From JBOGEN01 sp050743265 (GTDB taxonomy: Bacteria; Actinomycetota; Actinomycetes; JBOGEN01), in assembly GCA_050743265.1 (NCBI GenBank), contig JBOGEN010000107.1:1-64000 (forward strand): 64,000 nucleotides of DNA, given 5' to 3'. Of the stretch, positions 1-7,978 are shown piece by piece (position 1 is the first letter of the stretch; each line of letters opens with the position of its first letter). Both the position numbers and the translations under genes were made by a program. The notes beneath the pieces were generated by a model. It saw nothing but the letters and a program-made list of their open reading frames with translations. It did no database searches and was not told the origin of the DNA.

Positions 1-1293
1 GCGAAGACGGGCAGGTAGCCGGTCTGCCATCGCTCGAGGCGGTGGAACGCCGTCCGCCCGGTGAGGAACCGCGCCGACAGCCAGGCGGCGCCCGCCAGGT
101 TCACGAGCAGCACGAGGTTCAGCCCGAGCGCCGCCACCCGGTTCGGGGTGAACCCGAGATCGCCGATCCGGGCCACCATCGTGCCGAACACCAGCACGTC
201 GAGCACGAGCGCGCTCACGACGGTGAGCAGCGCGACGGCGACCATGAGCCCCGGCACTCGGGCCGGCTCCCGCGCGGACATCGCGTAGAGGACGAGCCCC
301 AGCACGACCACCAGCAGGGCGTCGAAGACGCCGAGCAGCTCGCGGTCGAACGCTCCGTCGGTGACCGCATACCCGCTGTACGTGACAGCGGCGACGGTCA
401 GCATCACGGCGAACAGCGGCGTGAAGAGCATGGTGAGCACCGGCGCCATGTTCTCCACCACGTGCTGCTTGGACTCGACGAGCCAGGCCGCCACGATCAC
501 GGCACCGGCAGCGCCGGAGGGCAGCACCCACTCGGCCACCTGAGCGGGCAGGTCGGGATCGACCGGCTCGAGTATCAGCGCGGGTGAGCCCCATCAGCAC
601 GCCGCCACCCAGCGCGATGAGCGCGTAGTAGATGGCCCACTCGCCGGTGAACCGGACGAAGTCCATGCGCCGCTCGTGCGATCGGATCGTGCCGCCCATG
701 TACGGGTAGGCCACCGCGAACCACAGCACGACGGGCAGGTGGAGCGCGACGAGGAGCTCGGTCGCCGAGTCCGCACCGTACGGGTAGAGGTTGACCACCA
801 GCGCGGCGAGCACGAACGGCGCGGCCGTCAGCACCCAGCGCCGGGCGTCGACCTGACGTCGGTGGGCGAAGTACCCGGCGAGGAGCGGCAGCACGAACAG
901 GCCGGCGTTCCGCAGCAGCCACCGTGGTTCCTCGTCGGGGAACTCGGCAGCGAGGCGTGCGACCTGGACCGCGACGGCCGCAGCGAGGGCGACGACGAGC
1001 GCCTCGACCCACCCGCTGGACTGGCGCGCGGGCTCGTCCTCACCGCTCAGGACGAGCTGCTTCCACAGTCGCCCCCGGTGCTCGCGGGCGAACTCCCGGG
1101 ACAGCGTGTCGAGATCGCCCATCCGCTTCACCGCGACGAGGAACGCCTCGTCCTCGGAGAGGCCGGCCGCGTCCAGCTCCGCGATCTGGTCGCGGAGGTG
1201 TCCCTCGAGCTCGTCGAGGTCGCGCCCGTCGACGGCCGGGGCCTTCGCGACGTACGTTCGCCACTCGGCGATCTGTGCCTCCACGCCGGCCAT
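1..1293 (-). pseudogene. frameshifted multi-spanning membrane protein behind PadR (partial at left edge)
   Basis: The ATG lies one base after the PadR stop, so the two were translationally coupled. The first ~60 residues form a soluble helical prefix (EAQIAEWRTYV...ELEGHLRDQIAEL...EDEAFLVAVKRMGDL) of the kind called permease prefix domain 1, common in PadR-linked membrane proteins. Hydrophobic segments follow (AEWAIYY-type, LALGGGVLMGLT). At about 582-585 the reading frame shifts: upstream it reads GGGVLMGLTR, while the sensible continuation ALILEPVDPDLPAQV is in another frame and then gives clear membrane segments (LLTVVSALVLDVLVF, LNLVLLVNLAGAAWL) to the window edge. Removing one G from the GGG at 582-584 restores one frame. 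It is either a real lesion or a sequencing indel; the family assignment is from sequence pattern only. Confidence 0.7.
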
Positions 1294-1294
1294 G

Positions 1295-1666
1295 TCAGGC
1301 CACACCGAGGGCCATCGGCAGCGAACCTGGGCCGCGCCAGACGTCACCTAGCGCACGGGTCACAGTCACCCACTGCCGACGCTGCTCCCCGAGCGCCTCT
1401 CGCCCCTCGTCCGTGATCGCGTAGTACCGGCGGCGACGCTCCCCAGGCGGTGTCCGCCACTCCGTCGTCACGTAGCCGAGCCGCCCGAGGCGGTGGAGAA
1501 GCGGGTAGAGCATGCCGTCGCTCCACTCGAGCTCACCCCCGGAGAGCTCACGCACCCGCTGCAGCAGCGCGTAGCCGTAGCTCTCACCCTCGGCGAGGAT
1601 CGCGAGCACGAGCGGCGTGGCCGAGGCCGCGACCAAGTCCTTGTCGATGTGCACATCGTCCCCCAT
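1295..1666 (-). CDS. PadR family transcriptional regulator
   Basis: A 123-aa protein made almost entirely of a PadR winged helix: LVLAILAEGESYGYALLQR, then ELEWSDGMLYPLLHRLGRL (recognition helix region) and the wing GERRRRYYAITDEGREAL. PadR proteins are usually repressors of a neighbouring membrane or efflux gene. Here the downstream membrane gene starts one base after the stop. I chose the internal ATG giving MGDDVHIDKDL; the in-frame start nine codons upstream would put the start inside the palindrome that is the likely operator. Family call is firm, ligand and target unknown. Confidence 0.9.
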   Translation of the reverse strand: MGDDVHIDKDLVAASATPLVLAILAEGESYGYALLQRVRELSGGELEWSDGMLYPLLHRLGRLGYVTTEWRTPPGERRRRYYAITDEGREALGEQRRQWVTVTRALGDVWRGPGSLPMALGVA

Positions 1667-1676
1667 GACTCGAGGC

Positions 1677-1688
1677 TCTATGCATAGA
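1677..1688. promoter_or_regulatory. candidate PadR operator, perfect 12-bp palindrome
   Basis: TCTATGCATAGA is a perfect palindrome 10 bp upstream of the chosen PadR start. PadR proteins commonly autoregulate through dyads with ATG/CAT half-sites, so this is a natural candidate operator overlapping the promoter of the PadR-membrane protein pair. Binding is inferred only. Confidence 0.4.
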
Positions 1689-1775
1689 AGCACAAGGTAT
1701 CACCGGCGGCAAGCATGCCACCCTTCGAAACTTGACTCCCGCACCAACCCGCTCTCGTCGCGAGGAGGACCGGAG

Positions 1776-2348
1776 ATGCGCACTCTCATCGCCACCGCAT
1801 TCATCTCCCTGGACGGTGTCGTCGACTCCCCTGGCGGCGAACCCGGATACCGCAACACCGGATGGACGTTCAAGGACCTCCGACACGTCCCGGAGTCCTA
1901 CGAGATCAAGGGCCGAGAGCAGACGGAGGCAGCGGCGATGATCATGGGTCGGGTCAGCTACGAGGCGTTCGCGCCGGTGTGGCCGGGCCTCGACTTCTTC
2001 GCGGAGTACAACGTGCTGCCGAAGTACGTCGTGTCGACGACTCTCGCCGAAGGCGACCTAGTGTCGAACTGGGGCGAGACCACGATCCTTCGCTCACTCG
2101 ACGACGTGGCAGCGTTGAAGCAGACGGACGGTGGCCCCGTCATTATGCACGGCAGCGCCAACCTCCACGGCAGCCTCTCCGACGCCGGCCTGGTCGACCG
2201 CTACCACCTGCTGGTCTTTCCGGTGCTGCTCGGAGCGGGGACGCGGCTGTTCAGCGACACCGACAAGGACAAGCAGATGCTGACACTGGTCGACAGCGAG
2301 TCGTACGAGAACGGCCTGCAGAAGCTGGTGTACGACGTCGTGAGGTGA
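1776..2348 (+). CDS. dihydrofolate reductase-fold (RibD C-terminal) family protein
   Basis: 190 aa. The N-terminus MRTLIATAFISLDGVVDSPGG and the later blocks AAMIMGRVSYEAF, PKYVVSTTL, GPVIMHGSANLHGSL and YHLLVFPVLLGAGTRLF are the usual signature of the RibD_C/DHFR-like superfamily. These are NADPH-binding reductases of mostly unknown substrate, common in multiple copies in actinomycetes; a second copy is at 13.9 kb. The start has a strong ribosome-binding site, CGAGGAGG, about 8 bp upstream. It is transcribed divergently from the PadR gene and ends next to a decayed gene on the other strand. Confidence 0.88.
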   Translation: MRTLIATAFISLDGVVDSPGGEPGYRNTGWTFKDLRHVPESYEIKGREQTEAAAMIMGRVSYEAFAPVWPGLDFFAEYNVLPKYVVSTTLAEGDLVSNWGETTILRSLDDVAALKQTDGGPVIMHGSANLHGSLSDAGLVDRYHLLVFPVLLGAGTRLFSDTDKDKQMLTLVDSESYENGLQKLVYDVVR

Positions 2349-2358
2349 TCCGTGCCCG

Positions 2359-3265
2359 TCAGCCCGACGGTGGTCCTGCGGGTTCGTGCAGGATCGGCCA
2401 GTCAAGCGAGTCTCGAGTACCGAGCTGATGGCGCAGGTCCGGGCGGTCGCGATAGGCGTGGACGAGGAAGCCGATCACGCGGGCGTCCGCTGAGAGAGCG
2501 CGTCTGTACCGCCAGCGTCCCCTCGGGCGCGCGCTTCTCTTGTCCCCAGCCCCACGGGGCCGTCTGGCCCCGTTCGTCCCGGGCGCCGTCGCGCACGAGG
2601 AGAGCCATCGGCTCGGCGGGGACGACGCCGGCGACGGCGTCCCAGTGGATCCGCCACCACCTGCCCTCCCTGCTGTGGGTCAGCGCCTCCGGCGTCATGC
2701 ACAGGCCGCCTGGGCGCACCTGGCCGCGCACCAGCGCGAGCAGGTAGCTGGCCAGCCACATCCCGATGGACAGGAGGACCGCGCCCAGGTATCAGTCGCT
2801 CTCGGCGAATCCCGCGACCGCCCCCGCCAGGGGCGCCGCGGCGCACAGCCAGACGGCGAACGCGGACATACGCGTGGTCCACGCAGCACGGTTGATCACT
2901 GTCGCAGCCGTCCCGTCAGGAGCGATGCCGAGGGAGACGTCGGACCCTCGACGGGTGAAACGCTGTTCCAGGACGAACAGCATCAGGGTGAGTGCGCTCA
3001 TCGAGGCCACGAGCGCCCCGAAGATCACTCCGTATGCGCTGGCGTCGCGCGCCGCGGCGACGGTGATGGCCGCCGCCCCTACGACAGCCGTCCACACCGC
3101 GCCATGCACAGGGGCCGGACTGGCAGCGCGGTTGTGTGGCTCCGACTCTGATCTCCTTGCCTGAGCGACACGGTCGAGCACGTCCCGGTGTGAGCTGTCC
3201 GACCCGTGCTCAGCGTCCGTAGCCGAGTGCGGCCACGCCCGGCCGGCAGGAGCCGACGACGTCAC
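2359..3265 (-). pseudogene. decayed membrane protein gene (in-frame TGA plus frameshift)
   Basis: Three coding segments line up on the minus strand. The first, from a GTG start, has two hydrophobic segments (AVWTAVVGAAAITVAAA, VIFGALVASMSALTLMLFV) and ends GAVAGFAESD at a TGA at 2792-2794. The same frame then continues without interruption YLGAVLLSIGMWLASYLLA and GRWWRIHWDAVAGVVPAEP. Near 2490-2500 the sensible reading moves to another frame, ADARVIGFLVHAYRDRPDL, ending DWPILHEPAGPPSG and a TGA at 2359. One nonsense codon and one single-base shift therefore separate an originally continuous protein of roughly 300 aa. The product is not recognised. Confidence 0.6.
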
Positions 3266-3387
3266 CTCACGTCTGGACCATGTCCACGACCCTGCCGGAA
3301 GGCAGCCTGCACGCCGGAGGGGCCGCAGCCCTCCTCACCGCGAGTGCCGTTGTGGAGCGGAACGGCATGGTCAGTGGCCTGAGCCCG

Positions 3388-3586
3388 TCACGACCTTCTT
3401 CCGCTCCGATGCGTGCGCTCTCCCCTTGCTCGCAAGGGTCGCGCCTCCTCGATGTGCTGCGTGAGGGTGTCGACGTGGTCGCGGCTGAAGGTCTGCGTGG
3501 CGAGCGCGCGCATGATCGTCACGTCCTGAGCGTCCGGGGGGGAGCGTGTACGCGGGCACCATCCAGCCGCGTTCGGCCGACAGCTG
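3388..3586 (-). pseudogene. C-terminal remnant of glutamate decarboxylase
   Basis: The fragment starts immediately after the MMPL stop codon and reads QLSAERGWMVPAYTLPP, then, after a one-base shift in a run of seven G (plus strand, 3536-3542), DAQDVTIMRALATQTFSRD and HVDTLTQHIEEARPL before a stop. GWxVPAYTLPP followed by xAxDVTIMR is the conserved C-terminal end of PLP-dependent glutamate decarboxylase (about 460 aa in full). About 390 residues, including the whole PLP domain, are absent, so it cannot be active. It looks like the scar of a deletion that joined the MMPL gene to the tail of an old gad gene. Confidence 0.65.
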
Positions 3587-5950
3587 TCATCTCCGGTGCC
3601 GGGGCGACCCCGGGGGTGCGGGTTCGCTCGGTTCGGGTCGGGGCGACGGTGCGCGTGGCGCGGGGGCCCGTACGTCGGGGGGCGCCGGCGGGGTTCCGGC
3701 GTGCGGCGGCTCGATGGTCACGTTGGGGAGCAGGCGGTCGAGCCAGCGCGGGATGTACCACGACCGTTCGCCCATCAGCGTGAGGAACGCCGGCACGAGT
3801 GTCATTCGTACGATCAGCGCGTCGGTGAGGATGGCCACGGCGAGGAGGAGGCCGAACTCCTTCGGGACTCGGTCGGCGCTGAGCACGAAGGCCGCGAAGA
3901 CGGTGGACATGATGAGCGCAGCGGCGACGACCACCCGGCCGATGGCGGCGATTCCGTGCTCGGTTGCCTCCCGTGTCCTGAGCCCGTGCACGTGCTCCTC
4001 ACGGATCCGGCTCATGAGGAAGACCTCGTAGTCCATGGACAGGCCGAACAGGATGGCGAAAGCGATCGGTGGGACGAACGTCTCGATCGGCCCGGTCACG
4101 TCGAGCCCGGTCAGGCCGAGGAGGTGCCCTTCCTGGACGACGAGCGTCAGCACTCCGAACCCGACGAAGGCGGAGAAGATCGTGGTGATGGCCGCCTTGA
4201 TGGAGATGACGATGGACCGGAAAGCCATCGCCAGCACGATGAACGTGACGCCGATGATGAAGAGCAGGAACAGTGGCATCCGTTGCACGATCTGCTCGGC
4301 GATGTCCTTGAACGCCGCCGTCTGGCCGGACACGTAGGCGACCGCGTCGCCGCCGGCCGTGGCGGCCGGAACCACGTCGTCGCGAATGCGGTCGACGAGC
4401 GTGTCCGTCTGCTCGTCCTGGGGAGCGGAGTCGGGCGTGACGAAGACCAACGCGACCGTGTCCTCGTCGTTGAACTGCGGCTTGGCCACGGAGGCGACGC
4501 CGGGGATGCCCCGTACGTCGTCGTAGATCCGCTGCGGCGCCTGCGCGTCGCCGTTGACGTCCACGACGACAGGGACGGGTCCGTTGAAGCCGGGCCCGAA
4601 CCCGTCCGCGAGCAGGTCGTACGCCCGGCGGCTGGTCTGCTCGGTGGGCTGCGTGCCCTGGTCTGCGGCGCCGAGGCGTACGAGCATCGATGTGGACGCA
4701 AGGCCGATGATCACGAGCAGCACGGCCGGGAAGACCACGCGTGCGTGCCTGGTCACGAACCGGCCCCACCGGGCGACGGGCGTGTTCTCCCGCCCGGCCT
4801 CGGAGTCGTCCACCTGGCGGAGGAAGGGCACCTTCAGCCGGTCGATCTTGTGCCCGAGCAGGGCCAGGACGGCCAGCAACAGGGAGTTCGCGATCAGCAC
4901 CGTGGTGAGGACGCCGAGGGCGCTGCCGATGCCGAGCTTGGTGACGAAGTCCAGGCCGATGAGTGCGAGCCCGCTGACGGAGATCGCCACGGTCAGGCCG
5001 GCGAACAGCACGGCCCGCCCGGCGGACGCGCCGGCCTCGGCCGCCGCGTCGCGTGGCGAGAGCCCTTCGTGCAGGAGCTGTCGGAACCGGGTGACGATGA
5101 ACAACGAGTAGTCGATGCCCACGCCCAGGCCGATCATCGAGACAAGGATCGGCGTGATCGTGTTGATGTCGGTGATCCCCGCGATGATGAACAGCAGGAG
5201 GAACGCGGTGGCCACCGCGGTGATCGCCAGCGCCACCGGGATCACCATCGCGACGAACGTGCGGAACACCACGAGCAGCACGATGATCGCTGCGAGCAGG
5301 CCGAGCAGCTCCGAGGTTCCCTGCTCGACGGGCGGGAACTCCGCCTCGCCGTTGTACTCCACGGTCACGCCGGCCGGCGCAACCGTGTGCCGCACCGCGT
5401 CCTCCACGGCGACGACCACATCCCTGTCCGCGTCCTCGATCGTCTGGTCGAACTGCGCCTCCGCGTACGCGATGCGGCCGTTGTCGGAGAACGTCCGGTT
5501 GCTGAACGGGTTGCTCACGCTGGCCAGGCCAGCCGTGTCGCCGGACGGCTTGAACCGGTCCGACCGCATGAGTGCGACCGCCTTGTCGATCGCGGCCTCG
5601 CGCTCGGGCGTGTCAAGTCGCTCGCCCGGTGGGGCCGCGAACACCACGTTCAGTACGCCGCCCTGCTCGGACGCGAACTCCGACTCGATGAGGTCGGTCG
5701 CCTTCTGTGTGTCCGAGCCCGGGATCTCGAACTCGTCGCGCAGGCTCCCGCCGACCGTGCCGACGAGGGCGATGAGGACGACGACGATCCCCAGCCATGC
5801 CGAGATGACGCGCCACGGGTGGGTGGCGCAGGCTCGCGTCCAGCGCGACAACGCGCCGGTGGCCTCGCGTTCGTGGGCAGCGCGTCGTGTCGTTTCGTTC
5901 TCTGGAGAGGATTCCGGGATTCGGGAGGTGTCAGCCCGGTCGTCAGTCAT
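3587..5950 (-). CDS. MMPL/RND-family membrane exporter
   Basis: 787 aa, the usual size for this family. After a short Arg-rich cytoplasmic start there is a first membrane segment (VISAWLGIVVVLIALVGTVGG), a large extracellular loop (FEIPGSDTQKATDLIESEF...), a block of five to six helices including GLGVGIDYSLFIVTRFRQ, a second loop, and a second helix block with FGLSMDYEVFLMSRIREE. The two GxDYxLF/MDYEVFL motifs carry the Asp-Tyr pairs of the proton relay in MMPL transporters. Members export lipids, drugs or other hydrophobic compounds using the proton gradient; the substrate is not evident. A Pro-rich tail follows the last helix. It stands alone, with no regulator next to it. Confidence 0.92.
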   Translation of the reverse strand: MTDDRADTSRIPESSPENETTRRAAHEREATGALSRWTRACATHPWRVISAWLGIVVVLIALVGTVGGSLRDEFEIPGSDTQKATDLIESEFASEQGGVLNVVFAAPPGERLDTPEREAAIDKAVALMRSDRFKPSGDTAGLASVSNPFSNRTFSDNGRIAYAEAQFDQTIEDADRDVVVAVEDAVRHTVAPAGVTVEYNGEAEFPPVEQGTSELLGLLAAIIVLLVVFRTFVAMVIPVALAITAVATAFLLLFIIAGITDINTITPILVSMIGLGVGIDYSLFIVTRFRQLLHEGLSPRDAAAEAGASAGRAVLFAGLTVAISVSGLALIGLDFVTKLGIGSALGVLTTVLIANSLLLAVLALLGHKIDRLKVPFLRQVDDSEAGRENTPVARWGRFVTRHARVVFPAVLLVIIGLASTSMLVRLGAADQGTQPTEQTSRRAYDLLADGFGPGFNGPVPVVVDVNGDAQAPQRIYDDVRGIPGVASVAKPQFNDEDTVALVFVTPDSAPQDEQTDTLVDRIRDDVVPAATAGGDAVAYVSGQTAAFKDIAEQIVQRMPLFLLFIIGVTFIVLAMAFRSIVISIKAAITTIFSAFVGFGVLTLVVQEGHLLGLTGLDVTGPIETFVPPIAFAILFGLSMDYEVFLMSRIREEHVHGLRTREATEHGIAAIGRVVVAAALIMSTVFAAFVLSADRVPKEFGLLLAVAILTDALIVRMTLVPAFLTLMGERSWYIPRWLDRLLPNVTIEPPHAGTPPAPPDVRAPAPRAPSPRPEPSEPAPPGSPRHRR

Positions 5951-6433
5951 GCGCGTCGACCCCTCATTCGCCCCCGAGTGACCCCGGACCTCGGGGACTC
6001 ATCCGAACAGTAGAGTCGACTTTTCGCCCCGCCCACCACCGATTTTGCCGTGCGCTTAGAGCCACACCGACCACATCTCACATGACGTCGTACGTATGTA
6101 GCGACATTCGTGCATCGGCGGAGAAAGACGGCTCCGTGTCGTTTTGATTCCGTCCCTGCGTCACGACGGGCTTTCTCGGGCAGGCCATTTCGCCGAAACA
6201 GGACACCCGATCACGTCCAGCGGACCCTGAGCTCGCCGTGGTCTGCAGCCGTCGACCATGCCGCCCGCGGACGGACGTTTCGTCACCGAGGCGTTCTTTG
6301 CTCGATTCTGGTGGTTCGGGGTGTTTCGCCGTGCCGCCATGCGGGGTAGCCGACTGGCGCGGGTGGCGACTGCCGCCCGCTGCCTTCTACGTGACCGGAT
6401 TCGGACCACTCGGGGAGAAGGAGATCTCGACGA
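5951..6433. other. intergenic region between MMPL exporter and NlpC/P60 gene
   Basis: A divergent 483-bp gap with no convincing coding frame. It must hold promoters for both flanking genes. An 8-bp palindrome AGTCGACT (6014-6021) lies 64 bp upstream of the exporter. A hairpin CGGGTGGC-GACT-GCCGCCCG (about 6359-6378, one G-T pair) lies in the probable leader of the hydrolase gene. I looked for the conserved blocks of a c-di-AMP (ydaO) riboswitch, which often precedes such hydrolases in actinomycetes, and could not recognise them. Confidence 0.4.
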
Positions 6434-7582
6434 GTGGCGACCTGTCCTGGCGCAGCCCGGCACACGCGCGCAGCCCTGACCATCCTGGGCGTCGCGGTGA
6501 TGTGGACGGTGCTCGTCCTGCCCCCGGTGACCAGTCTGGCCGAGCCCCACCGAAGCCTCGAGGACGCTAGGGCCCAGGTGGCCTCGCTCCAGCACAAGGC
6601 CGAGATGGCGGCGGAGGAGTACAACACGGCCCGGGTCAAGCGCGAGCAGGTCCAGCGACGCCTTCGGGCCCTCCGTGCGCGGGTGCAGGACCAGCGTCGT
6701 GACGTGTCGGCGCTGCAGACGGACCTCGGTGGGATTGCGGCGGACACGTACCGCTCCGGCGGCGTCGGTGACGAGATGCAGCTCTTCCTTGCCGACAACC
6801 CGCAGGAGTTTCTCCGGGCGGCGGCTGCACTGCAGGAGATCTCCCGTCGGCAGGCCCTGCTGCTGCGGCACGCCGCCCGCGCCCAGCGCACGTTGGCGAC
6901 CGACCAGCGCGAGCTCGTCGCCCAGGAGGCCCGTCGTGCCGAGATCAGCGGGACGCTGGCGGATCGCAAGGCCGAGGTCGAGACGCACCTGACCAAGGCC
7001 CAACAGGTGGTCGACTCCCTCGAGGCCGAGCAGCGTGCCCGTCTCGAGGCGCAGCGTCGTGAAGCGGCCCGTGAAGCACGAGAAGCCCGAGAGGCACGAG
7101 AGGCACGAGAGGCACGAGAGGCACGTGAGGCACGTGAGGCCCAGCAGGACGGGACCTCCGGTTCGACCCCCACTCCGACGGACTCCGGCTCGGACGGGTC
7201 GTCCGGGTCCAGCTCGGGGTCCGATGCGACCTCCCGGACCCCCGCCGAGACCGCGGTCGACTTCGCCTACGACCAGCTCGGCGAGCCGTACGTGTGGGGT
7301 GCAGACGGCCCGGACTCCTGGGACTGCTCCGGCCTGACCATGCAGGCGTGGGCAGCGGCCGGGGTCTCCTTGCCGCACTCCTCGTCGATGCAGTACAGCA
7401 GCGGCAGCAAGGTGTCACGGTCCGAGCTGCGCCCCGGTGACCTCGTCTTCTACTACTCACCGATCAGCCACGTGGCCATCTACGTCGGCAACGGCCAGAT
7501 CATCCACGCGGCGAACTCCAGCGAGCCCGTAAAGACGGACCCGGTCGACCTCATGCCCTACACCGGAGCCGTCCGCCCCTGA
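6434..7582 (+). CDS. secreted NlpC/P60 peptidoglycan endopeptidase with coiled coil
   Basis: 382 aa, GTG start. An N-terminal hydrophobic segment (ALTILGVAVMWTVLVLPPV) is the secretion signal. Residues ~35-235 are a charged coiled coil of the RipA type, ending in eight Arg-Glu-Ala units; a Ser/Thr/Gly/Asp-rich linker follows, then an NlpC/P60 domain from about residue 275. The catalytic Cys is in WDCSGL (about residue 298), the His in SHVAIYV (about 346) and the third residue in IIHAA (about 358), so the active site is complete. Such enzymes cleave D-Glu to meso-diaminopimelate bonds in stem peptides and help daughter cells separate; the coiled coil usually inhibits or localises the domain. 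Confidence 0.93.
   Translation: MATCPGAARHTRAALTILGVAVMWTVLVLPPVTSLAEPHRSLEDARAQVASLQHKAEMAAEEYNTARVKREQVQRRLRALRARVQDQRRDVSALQTDLGGIAADTYRSGGVGDEMQLFLADNPQEFLRAAAALQEISRRQALLLRHAARAQRTLATDQRELVAQEARRAEISGTLADRKAEVETHLTKAQQVVDSLEAEQRARLEAQRREAAREAREAREAREAREAREAREAREAQQDGTSGSTPTPTDSGSDGSSGSSSGSDATSRTPAETAVDFAYDQLGEPYVWGADGPDSWDCSGLTMQAWAAAGVSLPHSSSMQYSSGSKVSRSELRPGDLVFYYSPISHVAIYVGNGQIIHAANSSEPVKTDPVDLMPYTGAVRP
7070..7141 (+). repeat. 8 x 9-bp tandem repeat coding for (Arg-Glu-Ala)8
   Basis: Eight in-frame 9-bp units of the form CGNGARGCN encode REA repeated eight times at the end of the coiled coil of the NlpC/P60 protein. Four consecutive units (CGAGAGGCA) are identical, so copy number is likely to vary by slippage without changing the frame. 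Confidence 0.9.
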
Positions 7583-7598
7583 CCTGCGGCCTGCTGAG

Positions 7599-7617
7599 AT
7601 CGTCCTGCCTGGACGAT
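7599..7617 (+). terminator. candidate terminator after NlpC/P60 gene
   Basis: ATCGTCC-TGCCT-GGACGAT is a perfect 7-bp stem starting 17 bp after the stop codon. It has no T-run, as usual in high-GC actinomycetes. A second, mutually exclusive stem GATGCC-TCGT-GGCATC overlaps its 3' arm. Confidence 0.5.
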
Positions 7618-7690
7618 GCCTCGTGGCATCACCAAGGGCAGGCCCGCCGTGGCTGGCGTGCGAGCGGGGACTCTGACGACCGCGCGCACG

Positions 7691-7801
7691 TCAACGGCTG
7701 ACGTCGTACACCAGGTGGGTGACCCGGTCGCCTTGCACGATCCTGGTCGGGTTCTCCAGCAGCAGCGGCTCGGCCAGGCCGTCTGGGTCATGCCGGACAC
7801 G
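7691..7801 (-). pseudogene. possible C-terminal gene remnant
   Basis: One minus-strand frame reads RVRHDPDGLAEPLLLENPTR then IVQGDRVTHLVYDVSR and stops; upstream of it is an in-frame TAG. The composition looks like a real protein C-terminus rather than a random reading, but no start or domain remains and I do not recognise the family. It lies in an otherwise empty ~390-bp gap before the allantoinase gene. Confidence 0.25.
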
Positions 7802-7978
7802 CTATGGCCCTCATGCGCAAGAACGGAGGGGTGGCGGGCCCACCGTCCGCGCGGTCGGGAGGTGGGCGTGTGCCACGCTGATCGAGGGACCGGGTGTGGC
7901 TGGCGGGGCCGTCGGGGTCGCGTGAAACGCCGACTTTGTCCCGCCGAGCGGGTCATGTGGAGTACGGATGACGGAACG

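Noticed and set aside
2792..2794. A second possible selenocysteine TGA, inside the membrane protein gene
   Set aside because: The codon lies next to a membrane segment with no redox motif, no Cys homologue or SECIS-like hairpin was found, and a separate frameshift follows, so decay is more likely.
3596..6013. An 805-codon open frame on the plus strand opposite the MMPL exporter
   Set aside because: It is rich in His/Asp/Glu/Arg and lacks any domain; it is the antisense shadow of the exporter, a usual effect of high GC.
5951..6433. A c-di-AMP (ydaO) riboswitch upstream of the NlpC/P60 gene
   Set aside because: Expected from the gene type in actinomycetes, but the conserved blocks could not be recognised by eye; a covariance search would decide.
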